64,000 nucleotides of DNA from DASQZK01 sp963809925 (lineage in GTDB: Bacteria > Bacteroidota > Bacteroidia > Bacteroidales > GCA-2748055): contig CAWELH010000004.1 of assembly GCA_963809925.1 (NCBI GenBank), positions 992,001-1,056,000 on the forward strand. The letters are read 5' to 3'. Numbering within the stretch: the stretch's first letter is position 1; each line of letters opens with the position of its first letter. Of this stretch, positions 43,868 to 52,330 are shown in pieces. The notes under the pieces were generated by a model. The model ran no database searches. It had not been told where the DNA came from and was given only the letters and a program-made list of their open reading frames with translations. A program made the position numbers and the translations under genes.

Positions 43868-45628
43868 ATGAAAACTTTAATAAATATATTCTTAATCAGC
43901 TCAGTTCTCCTCGCTTCCTGTTCCAGTGGTTACTACGCCACTTCCGGTTATTCTGACGATGCGTATTATGTTCCTTCGGACAAAAAATCAACCGGTCCTG
44001 TCGTAGCTCTTCCTCAGGGTCAGACAAGCGCAGCCGTAAATACTGAAGCACTGGATCCTTCAAGGGTCAGCAGCACCAGTACAATGGCAGGAGGACAGAA
44101 TGCCGGCGATCCGCAGGGCCTCACAGACTATGAGAGGTATAAATTGCAAAGAGAGCAGGAGATGCTTAGTGGTGATAATGCCTCTACAGATGATCAGAAT
44201 TATTTGCAATCGCAGGCAGGAAACTATGACACCACTTTTGCGGCTGATGAAAATTACCAGGATCAGTACTACAATGATCAAAATCAGTATTCCAATAATC
44301 AGGATCAGTATTCCAATAATCAGGATCAGCCTGCAGTCGTTAATAATAATTATTACAATGATGACGATTATTACGATTATTATTACACATCAAGGCTGAG
44401 ACGGTTTCACAACCCCTATTACGGATGGAACTACTACGATCCCTGGTATTCCGACAACTATTGGTATACCTACAATCCTGCAAGCTGGGGTACGAGCATA
44501 TACTTTGGCTCTCCCTGGGGTATGAGCTTAGGCTGGTACCGTCCCTATTACTCACCATGGTACAGCAGTTATTACTACGGTGGTTACTACGACTATAACC
44601 CATATTACGGATATGGTTATGGATATCCCGGTTACTACGGCTCATACTGGAACGGTTACGGGCGAGGATACTATGGTGGCTATTATGGCAATTATTATGG
44701 TAACAATTATGGTTCTACCAGGTACGGAAATATTCCTTACCGGTCAGGTTACTCGGTCAGAAATTCTTACTCCAGTACCAATGGAGTCAGAAAATCCGGG
44801 GGTGACACCAGGGTTGGCAGCAGGGTCAATTCATCAACTTATGATCCTAAAGGTGCCGGTGCCTCAAGTACAGGAAGAACCGTCGATCGCAAATCAACGA
44901 TAGACAGCCGTTCTGCTGTAAGGACAACCACCCGGACGCAGACAAACAATGGTGCAGTCCGTACTCCAAGCCGTACTCAGGGGAGTGAAAGCCAGGTCAG
45001 ATCTGCAACGCGTACACAAGGAAGCAACGACGGAAGGAAAGCGACTCCTTCTACGACGAACAGGCCTGTAAGATCAGCATCCGCAGACCAAAATCGTCCG
45101 ACCTACAACAGACCGGCAACAAGAACCTATACACCTAGTTATGAGCGGCCAAGGACGAGCACTACTCCACAGTACAACAGGAGTAATACCAGTAGAAGCA
45201 CCTACAGCAGGCCTTCCGGCACTACCAATACAAACCGGACCTATACCAGACCTTCTACAAATAATAACACTAAAAGTACGTATAGCAGGCCATCCGGTTC
45301 AACAAACAGTCCCTCAAGATCATCGGGTAATACCTATAGCAGACCTTCTCCATCCTCCAGAAGTTATAGTACACCGTCAAGATCTTCTGGTAGCAGCCCG
45401 AGTTACAGCCAGCCTTCCAGGTCATCCTCCTCCGGCAGCAGGAGTTACAGTGCACCCTCCAGGTCCTCATCCTCAGGCAGCCGGAGTTATAGCGCGCCTT
45501 CCAGGTCTTCATCTTCAGGCAGCCGTAGCTACAGCGCTCCTTCAAGATCAAGTAGCAGCAGTAGCGGAGGAGGCAGCAGGTCTTCAAGTTCAAGTTCTGG
45601 AAGCAGCAGAACCGGTGGCAGAAGGTAA
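43868..45628 (+). CDS. Tyr/Gly-rich, Ser-rich low-complexity lipoprotein
   Basis: This 586-residue protein starts at ATG 43868 with a lipoprotein signal (IFLISSVLLASCSS). Four zones follow: an acidic/Gln/Asn zone with repeats of QYSNNQD (about residues 130-160); an extraordinary aromatic zone (about 170-290) of Tyr, Trp and Gly such as WNYYDPWYSDNYWYTY; an Arg/Thr/Ser-rich basic zone; and a C-terminal zone of SRSSSSGSRSYSAP repeats. It is probably surface-exposed and intrinsically disordered, perhaps adhesive or matrix-forming, but no family is recognised. Base composition and codon use are skewed by the repeats. An OmpP1/FadL-like gene follows after 173 bases. Confidence 0.8.
   Translation: MKTLINIFLISSVLLASCSSGYYATSGYSDDAYYVPSDKKSTGPVVALPQGQTSAAVNTEALDPSRVSSTSTMAGGQNAGDPQGLTDYERYKLQREQEMLSGDNASTDDQNYLQSQAGNYDTTFAADENYQDQYYNDQNQYSNNQDQYSNNQDQPAVVNNNYYNDDDYYDYYYTSRLRRFHNPYYGWNYYDPWYSDNYWYTYNPASWGTSIYFGSPWGMSLGWYRPYYSPWYSSYYYGGYYDYNPYYGYGYGYPGYYGSYWNGYGRGYYGGYYGNYYGNNYGSTRYGNIPYRSGYSVRNSYSSTNGVRKSGGDTRVGSRVNSSTYDPKGAGASSTGRTVDRKSTIDSRSAVRTTTRTQTNNGAVRTPSRTQGSESQVRSATRTQGSNDGRKATPSTTNRPVRSASADQNRPTYNRPATRTYTPSYERPRTSTTPQYNRSNTSRSTYSRPSGTTNTNRTYTRPSTNNNTKSTYSRPSGSTNSPSRSSGNTYSRPSPSSRSYSTPSRSSGSSPSYSQPSRSSSSGSRSYSAPSRSSSSGSRSYSAPSRSSSSGSRSYSAPSRSSSSSSGGGSRSSSSSSGSSRTGGRR
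45416..45541 (+). repeat. Three tandem 42-base repeats in the lipoprotein gene
   Basis: Units at 45416, 45458 and 45500 each encode SRSSSSGSRSYSAP, with synonymous differences between copies, and a degenerate fourth follows. The drifted synonymous sites show protein-level constraint rather than a fresh duplication. Confidence 0.85.
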
Positions 45629-45636
45629 ATGTTTTT

Positions 45637-45677
45637 CCATGAAATCATTCCCATACATGTTGGGACTGATTTCATGG
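45637..45677. other. Long inverted repeat after the Tyr-rich lipoprotein gene
   Basis: CCATGAAATCA (45637-45647) pairs with TGATTTCATGG (45667-45677), and inside it CCCA pairs with TGGG around a 7-base loop. The hairpin lies 8 bases after the stop codon. Only a weak T tract (CTATTTTTA) follows, so it may be a terminator or an mRNA-protecting structure. Confidence 0.55.
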
Positions 45678-45801
45678 TTCCTTCTATTTTTACAGACCAT
45701 TCCTTTGTATGTTCTTAGATCTTTTAACCTCCGGATAAATTTCCGGTTTATCTAAACCTTTGTCTCATTTACAGAATTACAGACATTAAAATTCAAAAGC
45801 T

Positions 45802-47259
45802 ATGAAACGCCATATTTTAGTTTTTGCAGGTATTCTGGCATTCTTCAGTGCCGGCCTGGCACAAAATGAAGTTGATGCCCTGCGCTTTTCACAACATTAC
45901 CCGGTTGGAACTGCCAGATCTGTCGGTCTTGGCGGTGCAGTGGGAGCTCTCGGTGGTGACTTTACAAGTATGAGCGTAAACCCCGCCGGCATCGGACTCT
46001 ACAGGCAATCTGAATTTACCATATCGCCGTCTATAAACTGGACAGTAGGAACGGCCGACTTTATGGGCAATTCCTACGATGATACCAGGTATAATTTTAA
46101 CTTCGGCAATATCGGTTACATAAAGAATTATGATTTTAAAAACACGTCGGGCTGGAAAGGAGTCTCATTCGGGGTGGGTTACAACCGACTTAATAATTTC
46201 AATAAAACTATACTGATGCGTGGAGTTAGTAAAAACACTTCCTTCCTCGATAATTTTACAGATAACCTGAATAATTTCCCCGGACAGGTCAGTGATATGT
46301 ATGAGGGACTGGCACAGAATACAAACCTGATTTACTATGATACGATTTATAATGAGTATTCCAATGATATTTCTGATTCAGGGTATGGACAACTGATGAG
46401 CCGACGAGAAGTGACCTCAGGGAACATTGGTGAGTTTGCATTCTCATTCGGGGCAAACTACAGCGACATATTATACCTGGGTGCCACATTCGGACTGCAC
46501 TCCGTCCGATGGGACGAAAAAATCACTCATTCAGAATCCGATATCGGCGATTCCATTGATTTTTTCAGTGCCTTCGACTTCACACAGAACGATCACACAG
46601 ATGGCGTAGGCTATGATTTCAAATTCGGAGCCATCGTGCGACCAGTCGAGTTTCTGAGATTCGGCATCAGTTATGAATTGCCGACCTTTTACACACTGCA
46701 TACCAATGCAACCACTGAAATGCAATCCTATTTCGATCCCAATATGGGGGTTGATAATGGCTATGACATCGCAGGCCCATATGAAAATAAATATAAACTC
46801 AGGACCCCTGCTAAAATTACTGCCAGTGCTGTTGCAACCTTTGGAAAGTTCGGCCTTGTAAGTTTTGACTACGAGCGACTCGATTATAAAAAGATGGATA
46901 TGGATGGAAGCGGCAGCTCCGATCTGTACTTTACTATTAATCAGACTATCAATGATATTTACCGCCCGGTTAACAACTTCAGGGCTGGGGGTGAATTGCG
47001 TTTCGGCACCAACTACATGAGGGCAGGATATGCCTATTATCAGAGTCCATATATTTCCTATGAACCCAATTCCAATAATAATTACCAGATTTACTCGATA
47101 GGATTTGGTGTCAGATCAAAATATGCTTTTGTGGATCTTAGTTATGCTTATTCTACGAAACAGGAAAGATATTATATGTATCCGGAACAAATAGACAGTG
47201 GTTCCCTGAATACGTATGACTCAAATAACATCATCCTCACTCTGGGTTTCAGATTCTGA
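45802..47259 (+). CDS. OmpP1/FadL-like outer-membrane transport protein
   Basis: This 485-residue exported protein has a signal peptide (FAGILAFFSAGLAQ) and the FadL/OmpP1 N-terminal pattern ARSVGLGGAVGALGGDFTSM followed by SVNPAGIGLYRQSEFTISPS, which forms the hatch of this barrel family. The rest consists of alternating beta strands (FGNIGYIKNYDF, SFGVGYNRLNNF, MRAGYAYYQSPYI), and the protein ends in LTLGFRF with a terminal Phe. It probably forms an outer-membrane channel for hydrophobic compounds; the substrate is unknown. It follows the Tyr-rich lipoprotein gene in the same direction. Confidence 0.85.
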   Translation: MKRHILVFAGILAFFSAGLAQNEVDALRFSQHYPVGTARSVGLGGAVGALGGDFTSMSVNPAGIGLYRQSEFTISPSINWTVGTADFMGNSYDDTRYNFNFGNIGYIKNYDFKNTSGWKGVSFGVGYNRLNNFNKTILMRGVSKNTSFLDNFTDNLNNFPGQVSDMYEGLAQNTNLIYYDTIYNEYSNDISDSGYGQLMSRREVTSGNIGEFAFSFGANYSDILYLGATFGLHSVRWDEKITHSESDIGDSIDFFSAFDFTQNDHTDGVGYDFKFGAIVRPVEFLRFGISYELPTFYTLHTNATTEMQSYFDPNMGVDNGYDIAGPYENKYKLRTPAKITASAVATFGKFGLVSFDYERLDYKKMDMDGSGSSDLYFTINQTINDIYRPVNNFRAGGELRFGTNYMRAGYAYYQSPYISYEPNSNNNYQIYSIGFGVRSKYAFVDLSYAYSTKQERYYMYPEQIDSGSLNTYDSNNIILTLGFRF

Positions 47260-47297
47260 GGCCTGTATTGTATATGATATGAATGAATCCAGGAGGT

Positions 47298-47948
47298 TCA
47301 GGTACGGTTGAATACCAGGCCTGCCTCCAGGATTTTTTTTGCCTCCGGTCCGGTATTAAACAGCAGATCAATTATGCTCAGATTCGGGACAAAATCGAAG
47401 CGGCCGGAGAAAACCTGAGGGTATCTAACAGGTGTAAAAGCCGGATCGGAATTTTGTGAAAGCTTTGGATGGATTCCATACCTGTCATCCTGAAAATCTC
47501 TTGCGTCTGAAATATAACTCTCTGTAAGGGAGAGCTGAGGATGAAGTCCGAGAGCATCCAGAATAACCCTGGTAAGCCCCATGTTCAAATCGAGCAGGAA
47601 ATTCATCTTTCTTTTGTAAAGCGGTTCGAAAGCATCAAAATAGAATTCAAAAAAAGCCGAAGAATTGTACGCCGAAGTGATGCCTGTAAGATGAAGCCTT
47701 TTCCAGTTGGTTGCATAATCTATCCTGATATCCTGCATCAAAGTTTTCCTGCCATGATTTTTCACAATTGGGATGACCAGATTCAAAGGACCATTGGCAC
47801 CCAGAATGACACAACGGTTCCTATAGGTCTGTTTTGTATAATGATCGTACTTTTCGATGGTAATCCTGCAATCTGAAGCAAACCGGCTGAAATACTGAAT
47901 CGGTCCGAGATAAGCTGATGTTAACAATATGTTTTTAACTGTATCCAT
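47298..47948 (-). CDS. WbqC family protein
   Basis: This 216-residue protein matches WbqC-like proteins: LLTSAYLGPIQYFSRFA near the N-terminus, YRNRCVILGANGPLNLVIPI, QDIRIDYATNWKRLHLTGI, then AYNSSAFFEFYFDAFEPLY and FLLDLNMGLTRVILDALGL. The family occurs in O-antigen clusters and, in Bacteroidetes, near signal peptidase genes; its function is not established. Here the two lepB genes and dapB lie further along on the same strand, separated by the oppositely oriented DUF362-polyferredoxin pair. It converges on the OmpP1/FadL-like gene. Confidence 0.88.
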   Translation of the reverse strand: MDTVKNILLTSAYLGPIQYFSRFASDCRITIEKYDHYTKQTYRNRCVILGANGPLNLVIPIVKNHGRKTLMQDIRIDYATNWKRLHLTGITSAYNSSAFFEFYFDAFEPLYKRKMNFLLDLNMGLTRVILDALGLHPQLSLTESYISDARDFQDDRYGIHPKLSQNSDPAFTPVRYPQVFSGRFDFVPNLSIIDLLFNTGPEAKKILEAGLVFNRT

Positions 47949-47961
47949 TATAAAACGACCT

Positions 47962-47969
47962 CAAATATA
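47962..47969 (-). promoter_or_regulatory. Candidate -7 box TATATTTG for the WbqC gene
   Basis: This is an exact consensus match 13 bases before the start codon, which would give a very short leader. No -33 is seen at the right spacing. Confidence 0.4.
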
Positions 47970-48102
47970 GAAAATCCACAAATCTTACATATCCTTCCTG
48001 GCGATGCAACCTGTCTTCAGATTTTTATTTAGAATGATTTAATATTGTCGCAAACCTCTGGTTATGGGCGATCGCAGGATGAATATTTTCCAAATTTAAG
48101 AG

Positions 48103-48110
48103 TAGTTTTG
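48103..48110 (+). promoter_or_regulatory. Candidate -7 box TAGTTTTG upstream of the DUF362 gene
   Basis: This is an exact TAnnTTTG match, but 210 bases before the DUF362 start and without a good -33. It would imply a long 5' UTR. Confidence 0.3.
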
Positions 48111-48320
48111 TACAACATGAAAATTAAGTGGTGCCATTGAGTATTCAGAGAATGAAGTATCTTTTGTCTGTGACCGTTCCCGGATTTCAATATTATCTAA
48201 GTCCGGAAATTCAGGACCGCTCAGAAATCATGGAAGCAGGGAAAAGCAGAGGAGTAGAGTTACAATTGGAGCTGCGCGGTTAGTCCGGTTTTTGACGGGT
48301 AAAGTAAAACCAAATGAGTT

Positions 48321-49235
48321 ATGAAAAGAAGAGACTTTCTGAAAAAAGGGATCAGTGTCGGCTTTGTTGCCGGAACAGCCTTTACGATAATTCCCTATAA
48401 TAGACTTATAGCCTCACCGCTTTCAGCGGATTATGATATGGTGGCTATCAGAGGCGGAGAAGCTGACGCCATGTTCGACAGGGCCATCGAAGAGATGGGT
48501 GGCATGAGAAAGTTCGTCACAAAGGGTCAGACTGTTGTGGTAAAACCCAATATTGGCTGGGATGCTAGCCCTGAAAGAGGTGCCAATACGAATCCAGCAC
48601 TTGTCAAACGTATTATCCAGCATTGTTTCAATGCCGGTGCTAAAGATGTTTATGTCTTTGATCATACCTGTAATGAGGCCAGCAAATGCTATACGAACAG
48701 CGATATTGAAGCCGCTGCAAAATCAGCCGGAGCGAAGGTTGTTATGGGAAACAGTGAGAAATATTACCAGCAGGTGAACTTCACCGGTGGTAAAGTCATG
48801 AAGGATGCAAAAGTTCACGAGCTTATCCTGCAGTCAGACGTCTTTATCAACGTCCCTGTGCTTAAGCACCATGGGGGGGCCAATATGACCATCGCTATGA
48901 AAAATCTGATGGGTATTGTATGGGACAGAAAATTCTGGCATGCCAACGATCTGAACCAGTGTATTGCCGACTTCCCGCTGTACCGCAAACCAGATCTCAA
49001 TATTGTGGATGCTTACCGGGTAATGAAAAGAAATGGACCGCGTGGAGTTTCAGTTGAAGATGTTATTACCATGAAGGCACAGATCATAACCACCGATATG
49101 GTTGCAGCCGATACGGCTGCCTGCAAACTCTACGGAATAGACCCTGCCGACGTGAAATACATCGGTCTTGCTGAAAAACTCGGAATTGGCACTACTGATC
49201 TCGACAATTTAAATATTTCCAGGATTAAAGTATGA
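48321..49235 (+). CDS. DUF362 domain protein with twin-arginine-type signal
   Basis: This 304-residue protein begins MKRRDFLKKGISVGFVAGTA, an RRDFLK twin-arginine motif followed by a hydrophobic segment, so it is probably exported folded with a cofactor. The body is DUF362: VVVKPNIGWDASPERGANTN, VYVFDHTCNEASKC, VLKHHGGANMTIAMKNLMG and AADTAACKLYGID. DUF362 proteins often sit beside iron-sulfur proteins and are thought to be redox-related, but no reaction is proven. It overlaps the polyferredoxin gene by 4 bases, which strongly suggests a joint function. Confidence 0.88.
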   Translation: MKRRDFLKKGISVGFVAGTAFTIIPYNRLIASPLSADYDMVAIRGGEADAMFDRAIEEMGGMRKFVTKGQTVVVKPNIGWDASPERGANTNPALVKRIIQHCFNAGAKDVYVFDHTCNEASKCYTNSDIEAAAKSAGAKVVMGNSEKYYQQVNFTGGKVMKDAKVHELILQSDVFINVPVLKHHGGANMTIAMKNLMGIVWDRKFWHANDLNQCIADFPLYRKPDLNIVDAYRVMKRNGPRGVSVEDVITMKAQIITTDMVAADTAACKLYGIDPADVKYIGLAEKLGIGTTDLDNLNISRIKV

Positions 49236-50830
49236 CATATAAATGGCTTAAATGGACCAGGGTGATCATTGCCCTGGTTTTTTTTCTTTTAACCCTTCTG
49301 GTATTTCTTGACTTCAGGGACATCATCAGCGAAAAGGGTGTTAACCGAGTACTTTACCTCCAGTTTATTCCTTCTTTGCTGAAATTTTTAGTACTTATTT
49401 CTTTGTCAGCGGTTGGATTCATCCTTGTACTTGTTCTCACGGCACTTTTCGGGCGAGTTTATTGCTCTGCAGTATGTCCGCTGGGCATTCTCCAGGATTT
49501 CATCAGCAGGGGAGGGAGGATGTTCAAGAAAAAGAGAAAGCGGAGGTACAAATATACGAAGCCAAAAACGATCCTGCGTTACACCATTCTCATTACCACC
49601 GTTCTCCTTGGATTGTTTGGATCGGTATTTATCGTCAATATTCTAGATCCTTACAGTATGTTCGGAAAAGTGGCAACAGGTCTGCTCCGGCCTGTAGGGA
49701 TATGGATCAATAACGACCTTGCCCATATTCTTGAGAGCATGAACGTCTTTCTCCTGAGCCTCAAGGATATTGGCACCGTACACTTGGCAACACTGGCATT
49801 TCCGGTGATCATCCTGTTTGTTCTCATCTATATGGCAGGACGGTATGGGAGGCTGTATTGTAATACGATATGCCCGGTGGGTACTCTATTGGGATGGATC
49901 TCACGGTTTTCGCTATTCCGGATTGAAATTGATGCGGCCAGCTGTATTAAATGCGGGAAGTGTGCTTTTTCCTGCAAATCAGGTTGTATTAGTATTGTCG
50001 ATCTTTCTGTTGATCATTCAAGATGTGTGGCTTGTTATGATTGTCTGCCTACCTGTGATGACGATGCAATTCGGTACTCTTTCAAAAGAAAGCCAAGGTC
50101 GGGGACTCCAACAATGGTCAAAGCAGAAGTGACTGGCACCGGTCGAAAGAAATTCATTTTCACCTCAATTGTCGCGCTCTCCTCCCTGGCTGGTATAAAA
50201 CATCTTGAGGCAGCAGCGAACAGTGAAGATGAGCCCCTAAATAAAAAGCCTACGACAGTACCTGTCAAAAAAACATCACCTGTTTCACCTCCGGGATCTC
50301 TGAGTGTAGACCATTTCAATTCGATTTGTACCGCATGTCAGCTATGTGTAAGTCAGTGTCCAACCGGTGTACTGCAACCTGCAAGGCTCGAATATGGCCT
50401 TCTCGGCTACATGCAACCTTTTATGGACTACAGTAGTAATTACTGCAATTTCGAATGTACGAGATGCTCCGATGTTTGTCCTACCGGAGCTATATTGCAG
50501 GTTACAAAGGAAAATAAGAAAACGTTGCAGATGGGCAAGGTTACCTTCATCAAGGAAAATTGTGTTGTGTATACGGAGAATACTGCCTGCGGGTCGTGTT
50601 CCGAACACTGTCCCACGCAGGCAGTGACCATGGTACCTTATAAGGGATCGTTGACTATACCCGAAACCGATAATTCCATTTGTGTAGGATGCGGAGCCTG
50701 TGAGCATGCCTGTCCCGTACGTCCATACAAGGCCATATTTGTTGATGGTAACCCCATCCACCAGATTGCTGAAAAGCCAAAGGCTGAAAAGCTAGAAACT
50801 CCTGATACAGAGGAGGATTTCCCTTTCTGA
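49232..50830 (+). CDS. Membrane polyferredoxin (NapH-like N-terminus fused to NapG-like ferredoxin domains)
   Basis: This 532-residue protein has four or five membrane helices in the first 230 residues with two CxxxCP motifs (RVYCSAVCPLGI and RLYCNTICPVGT), as in NapH. These are followed by two [4Fe-4S] motifs, CIKCGKCAFSCKSG and CVACYDCLPTCDDD. After a Tat-like RKKFIFTS segment and a helix comes a second ferredoxin block with CTACQLCVSQCPTG, CTRCSDVCPTGA, CGSCSEHCPTQA and CVGCGACEHACPVR. It likely moves electrons from quinol across the inner membrane to the periplasm, with the exported DUF362 protein as partner or target. No terminal reductase is adjacent. Confidence 0.9.
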   Translation: MTYKWLKWTRVIIALVFFLLTLLVFLDFRDIISEKGVNRVLYLQFIPSLLKFLVLISLSAVGFILVLVLTALFGRVYCSAVCPLGILQDFISRGGRMFKKKRKRRYKYTKPKTILRYTILITTVLLGLFGSVFIVNILDPYSMFGKVATGLLRPVGIWINNDLAHILESMNVFLLSLKDIGTVHLATLAFPVIILFVLIYMAGRYGRLYCNTICPVGTLLGWISRFSLFRIEIDAASCIKCGKCAFSCKSGCISIVDLSVDHSRCVACYDCLPTCDDDAIRYSFKRKPRSGTPTMVKAEVTGTGRKKFIFTSIVALSSLAGIKHLEAAANSEDEPLNKKPTTVPVKKTSPVSPPGSLSVDHFNSICTACQLCVSQCPTGVLQPARLEYGLLGYMQPFMDYSSNYCNFECTRCSDVCPTGAILQVTKENKKTLQMGKVTFIKENCVVYTENTACGSCSEHCPTQAVTMVPYKGSLTIPETDNSICVGCGACEHACPVRPYKAIFVDGNPIHQIAEKPKAEKLETPDTEEDFPF

Positions 50831-50935
50831 AAAAAGTAGGATGATTTGTTGATCTGTCTTCGCTGAAGCGGACGCGATTTGGTGAATTAAAGAGTGTTCT
50901 GTTGAACTCCCTCTCCCTCTGATACAATGACTCCC

Positions 50936-52324
50936 TCACTCTGCCTCATCCACCACTTTAAACAACCTGTTCCACCTTATCTTATTCAGGAACTTTTTAT
51001 TTTTGTCGACAGACAGCCAGATAAATTCAGGTTTTCCAATGATATGGTTCTCCGGAACGAATCCCCAGAAACGGGAATCGGCAGAACTGTGCCTGTTATC
51101 CCCCATCATCCAGTAGTAATCCATTTTAAAGGTATAGCTGCTGGCTTCTTTGTCATTGATCATGATTTTACCGTCGATGACCTTCAGGTCATTTTTTTCA
51201 TAGGCTTCAATAATGCGTTTGTAGAAAGGAAGGTTTGCCGGCGTTAGCGAAATGGTGGTACCCTTGCTGGGGATCCAGACCGGGCCAAAATTATCTTCAT
51301 TCCAATGGTACCTGTCATCGTGGGGGAAAAGCTGAAAATTGTAACCAGAACGTTCGATTTTTTCAACCTTCACAATATCGGGGAAAGTCTTTTTGAGCTT
51401 TTCGGCTTTCTCAGCAGTGAGTGTCAGCCTGTAATTTGGATTATATTGAATACCCAGACTCTCTGTCGGAAGGTCGAAATCCTTCAAAGCTCTTGGATTT
51501 AAGGGACGTCCATTGGTTTGAACCAGGTATTCTCCCTGGATTCCCAAAAACTGTGGCTGGGCTTTGCCGTTTATATACACCTGCCCGTGAACGATAAGAA
51601 GGCTGTCACCCGGGAGAGCCACGCATCTTTTTATGTAATTATCCTTTCTGTCAATAGGCCGGACAACGATATGAGCCAGGTTATTAACTCTTTCCCTCGC
51701 TGCCGCAAGGTAAACATCCCATGATTTTTCAGGGCTGCCGGAAGTGATGTCTTTCATTCTCTGTTCCATCGCTGTTTGGCGGAAAATACTGTAGATACTG
51801 GTAGACGTATTTTCCAGTGCAACGGTATCACCTGCAGGGAAATTAAACACGACAATGTCATTTCTTTTCACATGTCCAAATCCCTTCAAACGCTTATAAT
51901 CAAGTTGTATCCACTTCAGATAGGATTCGGTATTCAGTATCCTGTTCTGTGCAAATGGGAAAGCGAGCGGTGTGATGGGTGCCCTTGGTCCATAAGCCAC
52001 TTTACTTACATAAAGATGATCTCCCACGAGGAGAGTACTCTCCATGGAAGGTGTCGGAATTTTATAATTCTGGAAAAGATAGATATTGATCAGTGTAACT
52101 GCCACTACAGCAAAAATCAGGGCATCGATCCACTCGACAACGATACTGTTTTTGCCGTTTCTTTTTTTCCAGAACGTCCAGTTCACCTTTTTGGTGATAT
52201 ACATATCAAAAAGTATGGGGATACCCAGCAGGTACCAAAAGTTCTTTAACCAGATAATGAATAGTACATACAGAAGGGCCACGATGCCAAATCTGAAGTA
52301 CCTGTTCCTTAGAATCTCTAACAT
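50936..52324 (-). CDS. lepB: Signal peptidase I (second of two adjacent copies)
   Basis: This 462-residue inner-membrane serine protease removes Sec signal peptides. The catalytic Ser93 is in IPTPSMESTLLVGDHLYVSK and the general base Lys232 in DNYIKRCVALPGD; the last family box is GDNRHSSADSRFWGFVPE. At least two N-terminal helices precede the active site. It is much longer than typical signal peptidases because of insertions between the boxes, as is usual in Bacteroidetes. It lies 6 bases downstream of the first lepB copy and is last in the dapB-lepB-lepB series. Confidence 0.95.
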   Translation of the reverse strand: MLEILRNRYFRFGIVALLYVLFIIWLKNFWYLLGIPILFDMYITKKVNWTFWKKRNGKNSIVVEWIDALIFAVVAVTLINIYLFQNYKIPTPSMESTLLVGDHLYVSKVAYGPRAPITPLAFPFAQNRILNTESYLKWIQLDYKRLKGFGHVKRNDIVVFNFPAGDTVALENTSTSIYSIFRQTAMEQRMKDITSGSPEKSWDVYLAAARERVNNLAHIVVRPIDRKDNYIKRCVALPGDSLLIVHGQVYINGKAQPQFLGIQGEYLVQTNGRPLNPRALKDFDLPTESLGIQYNPNYRLTLTAEKAEKLKKTFPDIVKVEKIERSGYNFQLFPHDDRYHWNEDNFGPVWIPSKGTTISLTPANLPFYKRIIEAYEKNDLKVIDGKIMINDKEASSYTFKMDYYWMMGDNRHSSADSRFWGFVPENHIIGKPEFIWLSVDKNKKFLNKIRWNRLFKVVDEAE

Positions 52325-52330
52325 AATTGA

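Larger units (their letters stand above)
47949..48320. other. 372-base divergent gap with two promoter candidates
   Basis: TATATTTG (minus, 47962-47969) faces wbqC and TAGTTTTG (plus, 48103-48110) faces the DUF362 gene. A 43-residue ORF at 48152-48283 has no supporting features. Nothing else is seen. Confidence 0.4.

Noticed and set aside
48152..48283. 43-residue plus-strand ORF in front of the DUF362 gene
   Set aside because: No signal, motif, ribosome site or aromatic/other leader-type codon run; likely chance.
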